The notes beneath the pieces were generated by a model. The model made no database searches and was not told the origin of the DNA. It saw only the letters and a list, made by a program, of their open reading frames with translations. The translations under genes and the position numbers were made by a program. Below are positions 44,301 to 50,452 of a stretch of DNA of 50,452 nt, in pieces (position 1 is the first letter of the stretch; each line of letters begins with the position of its first letter). This DNA is from Paenibacillus artemisiicola (lineage in GTDB: Bacteria; Bacillota; Bacilli; Paenibacillales; Paenibacillaceae): positions 1 to 50,452 of the forward strand of contig NZ_JAGGDJ010000042.1 in NCBI RefSeq assembly GCF_017652985.1, written 5' to 3'.

Positions 44301-44407
44301 TTTTCATTTCCTCTTTAATTTTGGTAATATTTTCCACAAATTTATTGTATGCTAGATTCTCGTGCTTGTATATAGTTAATTTCTGAATATTCAGTTAAAT
44401 TAGACAA

Positions 44408-44432
44408 AATAAAAGAGCCCGTTTAGGCTCTT
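44408..44432 (-). terminator. Rho-independent terminator of the restriction-modification operon
   Basis: Leftward strand: AAGAGCC pairs with GGCTCTT around a 6-base loop and is followed by TTATTTTG. It lies about 33 bp after the stop of the specificity gene at 44465. Confidence 0.85.
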
Positions 44433-44464
44433 ATTCTTGAATAAATGCAATTTGCTTCTTAATG

Positions 44465-45418
44465 TTATAAAGGCATAGAAAAAGACAATGATTTTATGTA
44501 TTTTTCCATAAATACCCAATCAGGAATGCCCTTTTCATCTACTGGAAGCTTTATTGTTGAATTTTCCATTCTTTCTTTATGCCATTTGCGTCCATAATTA
44601 AATCTATATTTTTCTTTACGTATTATAGTGATTAAAAACATTGCAATGTATTGGTTAAGTTCAAAATTCGGTATTAAAACATTAACATCATCAGACGCCC
44701 AGAATGGTTTAGGTTGATAAAATGCCTCAGCTACACCATTTCCATTATAAGGAATGGTTATAGAATTACCTGGAAATATAGACGGTAAATCACAATATTC
44801 CCTATATCCGTTATTAGAATCAATAGCACCTATAAAAGGTGTACTCCCTGAATTCAGTTCATTTGAAACCACTCTTTTTCCTTTTTTGATCTCAAATATA
44901 TCAGTATAAAGAAATTCCTTCCAATCATTTGTATCTAAATCAGGGACAACTTGCTCTTTTGTAGGCTTTAAAAATTCATATTCCAATTTTGTTTCATATA
45001 TCCATTCGGGGGCGGTATCAGGTAAATTTATGTTCGTTAACCTTTCTCCTTTCGGTTTCCTACCATAGGAAAATCTATACCTATTTTTTGTGATACATAA
45101 AGCATAGAAGATTTTTTCTTGTACAGCCATATCCCTCTTTGGAATTAAAACTGCTACGTCGCTATTTGGAACAAATGGAAAATTTGATACATAAGAGTAA
45201 GTATGACTACCTTGCCCATTAGTAGAAACAAATATTGTTTCAGGTGGGAAAATAAATCTTTTAGGAATGGTTTTTTTATCTACATATCCCACAACAACAT
45301 TTTGATAATTACTCGATGGTCTAATAAATGGAATATGATCGTCTTCTTTTTGTGCTTTTACTGATACTTGCGTTGAAGGGAAACCGTTATAAACATTGAA
45401 TAAATCCATTAATAGCAT
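44465..45418 (-). CDS. BcgI-like specificity subunit with two target-recognition repeats
   Basis: The 317-residue protein has two half-repeats, each ending in a similar block. First half: DVAVLIPK, RYRFSYGRKPKGERL, LPDTAPEWIY. Second half: DVNVLIPN, KYRFNYGRKWHKERM, LPVDEKGIPDWVF. This is the layout of a two-domain specificity subunit that reads a bipartite DNA site. It is five bases downstream of the nuclease-methylase gene, with no separate helicase-type restriction gene. Size and arrangement match the B subunit of BcgI-type (type IIB) systems. A type I HsdS is the alternative. Confidence 0.85.
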   Translation of the reverse strand: MLLMDLFNVYNGFPSTQVSVKAQKEDDHIPFIRPSSNYQNVVVGYVDKKTIPKRFIFPPETIFVSTNGQGSHTYSYVSNFPFVPNSDVAVLIPKRDMAVQEKIFYALCITKNRYRFSYGRKPKGERLTNINLPDTAPEWIYETKLEYEFLKPTKEQVVPDLDTNDWKEFLYTDIFEIKKGKRVVSNELNSGSTPFIGAIDSNNGYREYCDLPSIFPGNSITIPYNGNGVAEAFYQPKPFWASDDVNVLIPNFELNQYIAMFLITIIRKEKYRFNYGRKWHKERMENSTIKLPVDEKGIPDWVFMEKYIKSLSFSMPL

Positions 45419-45423
45419 TAGTC

Positions 45424-47265
45424 TTATTCAACTCCCTCCATCAATTTAAATATCATATACTTTTTTATTTCTTTTTCAAAATCTTCAGGACTGATATCGG
45501 AATAATCGGTTTCAAGATACGCTTCAGCGCACCATTCATCTTCATGAGTTACATGTTTCATTACACTTTCGCCAACGTGAACCTCTCTATTACGAAATTG
45601 CTCTATCCAACGATCTCTGATATGAGCCCAATCATCGTTTAAATTAATTCTTCCTTTATGTTTGGTTTTTACAAACCCATCATCTTTCCAATTTCCGAAC
45701 CATGTTTTTCGATTACTTGTTTCATGAGGAATACCTGATGTAAAAACCATAATACAAGTAACCACTCCAACAGGATAAAAGAGCTCCTCAGGCATTGACA
45801 TTACAGCTTCAAGTGTATGATTCTTCAATAATTCTTCTCTCATTGGATGAGATGATATTGCACATGACATAGGTATAATTGCTATACCTACCCCGCCTTT
45901 AACTAAGCAGTTCAACATGTCCCTTACAAATACAAGTTCATGAAGGTCTTGATCACTCTGAGAATAGGGTGGATTAATCATACCCACATCACATTTATGT
46001 TTCTTAAGTTCCTTGGTTATAGCAGGATCAAAGCAACTTCCCTGATGCAAATTTGCTTTACCGTCACCACGTAATATCATATTTGAAGCTGCCAATGCAT
46101 ACATATTTGGTTGTTGTTCAACTCCAACTAAGCCGTGTTCCTTTATTTTCCTCTTATCTGCATCCGTAATTGCAAGTTTCATCATTGCATTCATTGAAGT
46201 TACAAGAAAGCCACCGGTTCCACAACAAAAATCCAACACTTTGCTATCTTTTTTCAGGTTTGCTATTAAAGTAAATAATTCCGCAATATGTCTAGGCGTT
46301 AATACTATTCCAAGAGCTTTCTTATCCCCACCTGTATATTTAAGAAATTCACCATAAAATTGTCCTACAACATCAAAGTCATGGTAAACACTTATAAAGG
46401 GCCATACTTTTTCATTAAGCATTTTAATTAGTTCATGTAGAACACCTTTTGGATAAGCTTTTGTTGCTTTACCTAACTCAGGATGAACTGCAATCGAGGA
46501 ATATGGTTGAGTCATATTCATTATTTTTGAGTGGGGGATTTTTGCTTTATTAATTTCTTCAGTAATATAGTGGAGCCACTGCCTCTGAAGTTCTTCAGGC
46601 TCATATACATCATAACTCTTTGCAAAAGCATTATTATATAGTGCTATTAACGTTCCACTAACTAATAAAGGTTTTTCACTTTCAGTAAGCTTTGCATGAT
46701 CACGCATAAATTCATGTAGATTGCGAGAAAATGCCATAAGTTCCTCAAACCTTATTTTTTGTACTGCTTGATCAAACGTCCCATGCTCAATATAATCGTC
46801 CCATGGAATTACTTCCTTTATCGGAGTGCCACCTTTAGTATGTAAGTCCTTATGATGTTCCGCGCCTTTAGTATGAATAAATGTAGATACTTTTAGACTT
46901 GTTTTTGTTTGACCACTTACCGCAACAGCGATGACGTTATACTCCTTAGATAATTTGGAGGCATAATGTAGTACACCATCAACTGCGTATTTTATAGGTT
47001 CATCCCTATTGGGACTCTCATGATCTTTAACATTAGCTTTGCACTCAAATATAACTAGAAAATCAGGTGTTTTCGCAGAGGAGATAATAAACTCAGGAGA
47101 ACCTTTACCACCTTTTCCGGTCTTACTTGCATCTTTGAGTAACCTTTTAACTGCTTGGATTTCACTTTTTTGTTCTTCCACACGAATATCATTATCAGTG
47201 CTATAGTAATCCAAATCACGTAGTTGGTCGCGTACTAGATTTTCTGTTACTCTTTCGTTAGACAT
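45424..47265 (-). CDS. BcgI-like combined endonuclease and N6-adenine methyltransferase subunit
   Basis: The 613-residue chain appears to carry both enzyme activities. Residues about 1-130 form a PD-(D/E)XK-type nuclease domain: Pro57-Glu58 (SPEFII) and Glu74-Cys75-Lys76 (FLVIFECKAN). The methyltransferase core follows a helical HsdM N-domain. It has motif I DFCCGTGGF (345-353), VGVEQQPNMYALAASNMILR and catalytic NPPY (431-434). Type IIB BcgI A subunits have this fusion and size and cut on both sides of the site when joined to the specificity subunit. Absence of a separate restriction gene supports this over a type I system. GGGAGG precedes the ATG. Confidence 0.88.
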   Translation of the reverse strand: MSNERVTENLVRDQLRDLDYYSTDNDIRVEEQKSEIQAVKRLLKDASKTGKGGKGSPEFIISSAKTPDFLVIFECKANVKDHESPNRDEPIKYAVDGVLHYASKLSKEYNVIAVAVSGQTKTSLKVSTFIHTKGAEHHKDLHTKGGTPIKEVIPWDDYIEHGTFDQAVQKIRFEELMAFSRNLHEFMRDHAKLTESEKPLLVSGTLIALYNNAFAKSYDVYEPEELQRQWLHYITEEINKAKIPHSKIMNMTQPYSSIAVHPELGKATKAYPKGVLHELIKMLNEKVWPFISVYHDFDVVGQFYGEFLKYTGGDKKALGIVLTPRHIAELFTLIANLKKDSKVLDFCCGTGGFLVTSMNAMMKLAITDADKRKIKEHGLVGVEQQPNMYALAASNMILRGDGKANLHQGSCFDPAITKELKKHKCDVGMINPPYSQSDQDLHELVFVRDMLNCLVKGGVGIAIIPMSCAISSHPMREELLKNHTLEAVMSMPEELFYPVGVVTCIMVFTSGIPHETSNRKTWFGNWKDDGFVKTKHKGRINLNDDWAHIRDRWIEQFRNREVHVGESVMKHVTHEDEWCAEAYLETDYSDISPEDFEKEIKKYMIFKLMEGVE

Positions 47266-47308
47266 ATTAACCTCCCATTATTACAAACCAATGTTACAAA
47301 ACCAAAAA

Positions 47309-47359
47309 CAGCCTCCGGCGATTCTTTCGCACAGAGGCCGTTCAGACCGATTCTTTCGG
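47309..47359 (-). promoter_or_regulatory. Two hairpins in the leader of the restriction operon, possible attenuator
   Basis: Leftward strand: a small hairpin CCGA-AAGAA-TCGG (47347-47359) and a larger one pairing CGGCCTC with GAGGCTG and GCGA with TCGC around the same AAGAA loop (47309-47340), then TTTTTGG. The 11-base CGATTCTTTCG occurs in both (47319-47329, 47348-47358). They lie between the candidate promoter at 47370-47399 and the gene start. Confidence 0.55.
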
Positions 47360-47369
47360 ATTTGTTTAA

Positions 47370-47399
47370 AGTATAGCGTATTATGTAAAATCTTGTCCA
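47370..47399 (-). promoter_or_regulatory. Candidate promoter of the restriction-modification operon
   Basis: Leftward strand TGGACA (47394-47399), an 18-base spacer and TATACT (47370-47375). It would give a leader of about 95 bases containing the two hairpins. Confidence 0.5.
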
Positions 47400-47460
47400 T
47401 AATTTTTTTTCAGTTACATATGAATCCGCTAAACTCACGCCGTCATTGGGTTTCCCTTGG

Positions 47461-47501
47461 CATGATTATGTTTCACAACGTCCTGTTGGCCGGACCGCCG
47501 G
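47461..47501. other. Right attachment site (attR) of the element
   Basis: The core TCACAACGTCCTG is at 47473-47485, with the central CT at 47483-47484. The attP arm CATGATTATGTTTCAC (47461-47476) matches the reverse complement of the left-end arm at 13 of 16 positions. The attB arm GACCGCCGG (47493-47501) pairs with the left-end CCGGCAGTC at 8 of 9. Arm distances from the central CT are equal on both sides. Confidence 0.85.
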
Positions 47502-48364
47502 GCACGGGGAAAACGATGCTCGCCAAACGGCTCCCCGGGATTATGCCGCCGCTCCAGGAAGAGGAGGCGCTGCAGGTCACGAAGATCTACAGCGCGGCCG
47601 GCAAGCTGCCAGGCGGAATTCCGTCGCTAATGCGGGAACGGCAATTCCGAAGCCCGCACCATACGATATCCGCGGCCGGCTTGATCGGAGGAGGCTCCAT
47701 CCCCCGGCCGGGCGAAGCGACGCTGGCGCATCGCGGCGTGTTGTTTTTGGACGAGCTTCCCGAATTTTCGCGGGCCGCGCTCGAGGTGCTCCGGCAACCG
47801 CTCGAGGACCGGGAAGTGACGATCGCCCGTTCGCGCGCGGTCTTCCGCTTCCCCGCTTCCTTTCTGCTCGCGGCCTCTATGAATCCGTGTCCGTGCGGTT
47901 ACTACGGCCATGATTCCGACGATCAGCGCTGCATCTGCTCCGAGATACAAATCGCCCGATATCGGGCGAAAATATCCGGTCCGCTTCTGGATCGCATCGA
48001 CATGCACATCGAGGTGCCGAGACCGCTTGCTTCGGAGGGGTTGACGAGCGGCATGACGACGTCGGAGATGCGCGCGCTCGTGCTGCAAGCCGTTCGCCGG
48101 CGTTCGGAGCGGCCAAGCGGGAGCCGCGGGCTCGGCGAATTGGCCGGCGCGTCGCTGCGCAAAGCGGTCGAGATGACGAAAGCCGCGGACGAGCTGCTCC
48201 GCAAAGCGTTCGATTCGCTGGGCGTGAGTCTGCGGGCGCATGACCGCATTTTGAAGCTAGCCCGAACGATCGCCGACCTCGACGGCCAAGATCGCGTCGA
48301 CCAGGAACATGTGGCGGAGGCAATCGGCTACCGGAGCTTGGATCGCAAGCTGCATACGTTATGA
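47474..48364 (+). pseudogene. comM: ComM/YifB, 3' fragment with the ATPase domain
   Basis: This fragment continues comM from codon 225 (HNVL is shared with the left fragment) to the native stop. It holds Walker A GPPGTGKTM, FLDELPEFSRAALEVLRQPL (Walker B region), ASMNPCPCGYYGHD and the C-terminal Mg-chelatase domain. Element DNA at attR supplies in-frame ATGs at 47462 and 47468, so a product of about 300 residues that starts MIMFHNVLLAGPPGTGKTML could be made, though no ribosome binding site is seen. Codon use is chromosomal. Excision of the element would restore a 520-residue ComM. Confidence 0.93.
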
Positions 48365-48441
48365 TAAGCGCGGCAAGCTTAACTGTCCCCGTTCGTCCGT
48401 CGCCGTTTGCCGCGCCATGAACATCGCCTTGTACCCGCACC

Positions 48442-48472
48442 AAAAAGAGATGCCGAGCCGGCATCTCTTTTT
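48442..48472. terminator. Bidirectional terminator between comM and yraN
   Basis: AAAAAGAGATGCCG and its exact reverse complement enclose a three-base AGC loop. It gives an oligo-T tail on both strands, suited to the convergent comM and yraN. Confidence 0.92.
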
Positions 48473-48488
48473 GCATCCCTATAGGTGT

Positions 48489-48896
48489 TTAAAACGCGGC
48501 TTCCACATGCCGAAGCTCTACGACTTCGAAGATTTCGTGCGTTATGTCTCGTTGGCGAAGCGTGATGGCGATGACATCGAATCGCAGGCGCGATCCATGC
48601 AGCTTGTTCATCGACAAGTACACTTCGGCGATTGAGCGGACTTGCAGCCGTTTTCGGCCGTCCACCGATTCCACCGCGGTTCCGAATCGCCCGCCGGCCC
48701 GTCGCGTGCGTACCTCCACGAAGACGATCTCCGACTCATGGCGGGCCACGATATCCAATTCGCCCGCGCGGCAGCGCCAATTCCGGTCCAGGATGCGGTA
48801 GCCGCGGTCTTCCAAATATTCGGCCGCCTTCGTTTCGCCGTAAAGGCCGATCGCCCTTCTTCCGTCCGGCTTGGCGGTACGTTGATTCTGTCTCAT
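48489..48896 (-). CDS. YraN/UPF0102-family predicted nuclease
   Basis: A 135-residue protein of the YraN (UPF0102) family, a Holliday-junction-resolvase-like fold of uncertain role. It has GLYGETKAAEYLEDRGYRIL, the GELDIVARHESEIVFVEVRT core with the Asp and Glu expected for metal binding, and SRLRFDVIAI near the end. It is convergent with comM, a common pairing in Bacillota. Its start overlaps the stop of the upstream ylqH-type gene by four bases. Confidence 0.93.
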   Translation of the reverse strand: MRQNQRTAKPDGRRAIGLYGETKAAEYLEDRGYRILDRNWRCRAGELDIVARHESEIVFVEVRTRRAGGRFGTAVESVDGRKRLQVRSIAEVYLSMNKLHGSRLRFDVIAITLRQRDITHEIFEVVELRHVEAAF

Positions 48897-49216
48897 CGGC
48901 GCTCTTCTCCTCCCGCCCGTTGGTCGGACCGATACACGAAGGACAAGATTTCCGCGACTAGCGTGTACAACTCCGGCGGGATTTCCTGGTCGACGTCCAA
49001 CTTCGACAATACCTCGACGAGCGAAGAATCCTGCTGAACCGGTACGCCGCTTTCCGCGGCCTTGTCCAGAATGGCTTCGGCCAGCTTGCCTTTGCCCTTC
49101 GCGACGACGACCGGCGCCGCATCGTCGCCGGGCTCGTATTTGAGCGCGACCGCTTTTTTGGACGGCTCGTACGACTCGGTCATCGGCGCCGCGCGCCTCT
49201 TATGCGCCCCGTTCAT
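48893..49216 (-). CDS. FlhB C-terminal-domain-like protein (YlqH type)
   Basis: The product resembles only the cytoplasmic export-switch domain of FlhB/EscU, without membrane helices. It reads KKAVALKYEPGDDAAPVVVA, KGKLAEAILDKAAESGVPVQ, then SLVEVLSKLDVDQEIPPELY and a coiled tail. The NPTH cleavage motif is absent because the fragment starts downstream of it. The chosen ATG at 49216 overlaps the stop of the preceding gene (ATGA). An internal ATG at 49183 is also possible. It follows a FliK-like gene, as ylqG-ylqH do in Bacillus. Confidence 0.88.
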   Translation of the reverse strand: MNGAHKRRAAPMTESYEPSKKAVALKYEPGDDAAPVVVAKGKGKLAEAILDKAAESGVPVQQDSSLVEVLSKLDVDQEIPPELYTLVAEILSFVYRSDQRAGGEERR

Positions 49217-50286
49217 ACGCGAATGTCCACTCCCTTGTACGGCTTTGCCGCCCATTCCAGGCCGTCGGCCGTCGCCTTCGTTCCGTCCTGGCCGTTCAAC
49301 CGCTCCGCCATGCGTTCGGGCATCGGCTCCGCGCGAAGCGTCAATAACGCATACCCCGCCTTCGAGAGCGCTTCGTCAAGCTCGCCGCGCGAAGTTTCGA
49401 GCAGCCGCTCCGTGGCGGGATGATCGTTCCATAGCTGAAGGTTGACGATTTTATTGACGACCTGCACGTCCACGACCGTGTCCCCGAGCGTATGCATGCG
49501 CAGATCGAACAGCAGTCTGCAATTGTCCCCGTCAAGCTCGCCCTTCCGTCCTCTTCGCGTCTGAATGTGGACGGAAGCCGTCTGGCTGCCGTCCGGCCCG
49601 TTCAGCGGCAAGAACAGCGTCATATGCGAAAATAACGCGCCGTTTTTCTCCGGCGTCATCAACAGCTGCTGACCGGTAATATGCGAGACCAGCTGCTGCG
49701 CCGCATCGCGAATCGCCGGAGGGACGTCATTGGAGGCCGCTACGCTCATAAGCGCGCTCTTCAGCGACTCGGTCGCGCTGAGCTTGCCGGAATCCCCCGG
49801 TAAATCGAGAAGCGGCATTCCAGCGGTCGGCGCGCCCGGCAGAGCCGCGTTTCGCGCTTGCATCGCTATCCCGCGCTCCAGCCCGTCCGGTGTCGGCTGC
49901 CTGTCCTGATTAGCCGCCTGTACAACCGGCGATGACGATGCGTCCGCCGCGCCTTGACGGGCGTCTCCCGATGAAGGGGGAACCGGCGATGAGGTCGCGG
50001 ACGACGACCGGATCGTTGCCGCAGCCAGCAAACGTTCATGATCGACGCCCATCCACTTCATCAGCCGTCCGACCCAGCTGCCGTCGGACGAAGATGCTTG
50101 CGGCTGAGCCGTGTTCGCATTCAAGCCCGCATGCGGCCCGTTAAGTGCCGCCGAACTCGCCGCTGCAGACGCTGTCCCCGGCCTGGCGGCCACTGTCCCG
50201 ATCCGCTGCATGGCGGCTTCTCCCGGTGCGATACGCGGCGCTTGCGGCAGCCCTTCAACGCCGCTTCGCGCGGATGCATTGCGCAT
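49213..50286 (-). CDS. FliK-like/YlqG-type protein (start uncertain)
   Basis: A 357-residue protein as drawn. The first 200 residues are Ala/Ser/Pro-rich low complexity. The C-terminal part has a structured domain with FSHMTLFLPLNGPDGSQTAS, ASVHIQTRRGRKGE, CRLLFDLRMHTLGDTVVDVQ. This has the shape of a hook-length-control (Flg_hook) domain and of Bacillus YlqG. The frame stays open to the right edge at 50452, so the true start could lie further upstream. It is translationally coupled to the FlhB-like gene. Together they look like a FliK/FlhB paralogue pair outside the main operon. Confidence 0.75.
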   Translation of the reverse strand: MRNASARSGVEGLPQAPRIAPGEAAMQRIGTVAARPGTASAAASSAALNGPHAGLNANTAQPQASSSDGSWVGRLMKWMGVDHERLLAAATIRSSSATSSPVPPSSGDARQGAADASSSPVVQAANQDRQPTPDGLERGIAMQARNAALPGAPTAGMPLLDLPGDSGKLSATESLKSALMSVAASNDVPPAIRDAAQQLVSHITGQQLLMTPEKNGALFSHMTLFLPLNGPDGSQTASVHIQTRRGRKGELDGDNCRLLFDLRMHTLGDTVVDVQVVNKIVNLQLWNDHPATERLLETSRGELDEALSKAGYALLTLRAEPMPERMAERLNGQDGTKATADGLEWAAKPYKGVDIRV

Positions 50287-50452
50287 CCGCGCGCCCTCGG
50301 CCGCGCGGCTAAGCTTGCCCGCCTTCCGCGGCGGGCCGCCGGGTGCGGCGTCCCTGCGCGCGCTGCCGCCCGCCGGGGATCTGTAGAGCTCTTCTTTGGA
50401 GTCCAGTTTCCTAGTATTTTCGTTAGTCGCGTTTCATTTGTGTAGAAGAGCA

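Larger units (their letters stand above)
31461..47472. mobile_element. Integrated satellite-like element of 16,012 bp inside comM
   Basis: The DNA between the two 13-bp repeats is markedly AT-rich, unlike the GC-rich chromosome, with different codon use. It holds a large serine recombinase beside the left end, portal and protease-capsid genes, a RepA_N initiator, HNH and BcgI-like restriction genes, and small unknown genes. Removing exactly one repeat plus the interior joins the comM halves in frame (520 codons plus stop). No terminase, connector, tail, lysis or conjugation gene is seen. This fits a capsid-forming phage satellite. A decayed prophage or a plasmid-like integrated element is possible. 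Confidence 0.88.

Noticed and set aside
44465..47265. Classical three-gene type I restriction-modification system
   Set aside because: No HsdR helicase gene is present, and the methylase carries its own N-terminal nuclease motif, so a BcgI-like type IIB system fits better.
47247..47438. 63-codon leftward frame at the right end of the element
   Set aside because: It covers the hairpins and start of the restriction gene and looks like translated leader sequence.
31461..47472. Integrative conjugative element
   Set aside because: No relaxase, coupling protein or type IV secretion gene is seen, and capsid and portal genes are present.

Overview
The window looks like a GC-rich member of the Paenibacillaceae (Paenibacillus or Cohnella type, Bacillota). 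The gene order matches the Bacillus subtilis block rnhB-ylqG-ylqH-sucCD-dprA-topA-trmFO-codWX-codY-fla/che, FliY and MotE/YlxF homologues are present, and ribosome binding sites are Gram-positive. Genus is inference from gene order and protein sequence; no rRNA is present.

Layout. Positions 1-20108 hold one long leftward flagellar operon. It reads from flgB through flgC, fliE, fliF, fliG, fliH, fliI, fliJ, motE/ylxF, fliK, flgD, a TIGR02530 protein, the hook protein gene, flbD, fliL, fliM, fliY, cheY, fliO, fliP, fliQ, fliR, flhB and flhA into a truncated flhF at the left edge. Upstream lie codY, hslU, hslV, trmFO, topA, dprA, sucD and sucC, all leftward, with terminators after codY, trmFO and sucD. 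At 30790 the rightward gene comM (yifB) begins. It is cut at codon 228 and resumes at 47474. Beyond it are convergent yraN and two flagellar-export paralogues (ylqH and ylqG type).

Between the comM halves sits a strikingly AT-rich integrated element of 16,012 bp (31461-47472). It is flanked by a 13-bp direct repeat whose recombination restores an uninterrupted 520-codon comM. It encodes a large serine recombinase next to its left end, an HK97-type prohead protease fused to a major capsid protein, a portal protein, a RepA_N replication initiator with a three-copy repeat upstream, an HNH endonuclease, several small unknown proteins, and a two-gene BcgI-like (type IIB) restriction-modification system at its right end. 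I find no terminase, head-tail connector, tail, holin or lysin gene. The simplest reading is a phage satellite that makes its own head (capsid-forming PICI-like) and borrows the rest from a helper phage. A decayed prophage is the main alternative.

How the parts work together. The chromosomal genes link motility (export apparatus, basal body, hook, switch) with the CodY/HslUV/TopA housekeeping block and the TCA enzyme succinyl-CoA ligase. The element would excise through its integrase, replicate through RepA_N, package with its capsid and portal, and protect the host by restriction. While integrated it splits comM, a gene tied to natural transformation, close to dprA.
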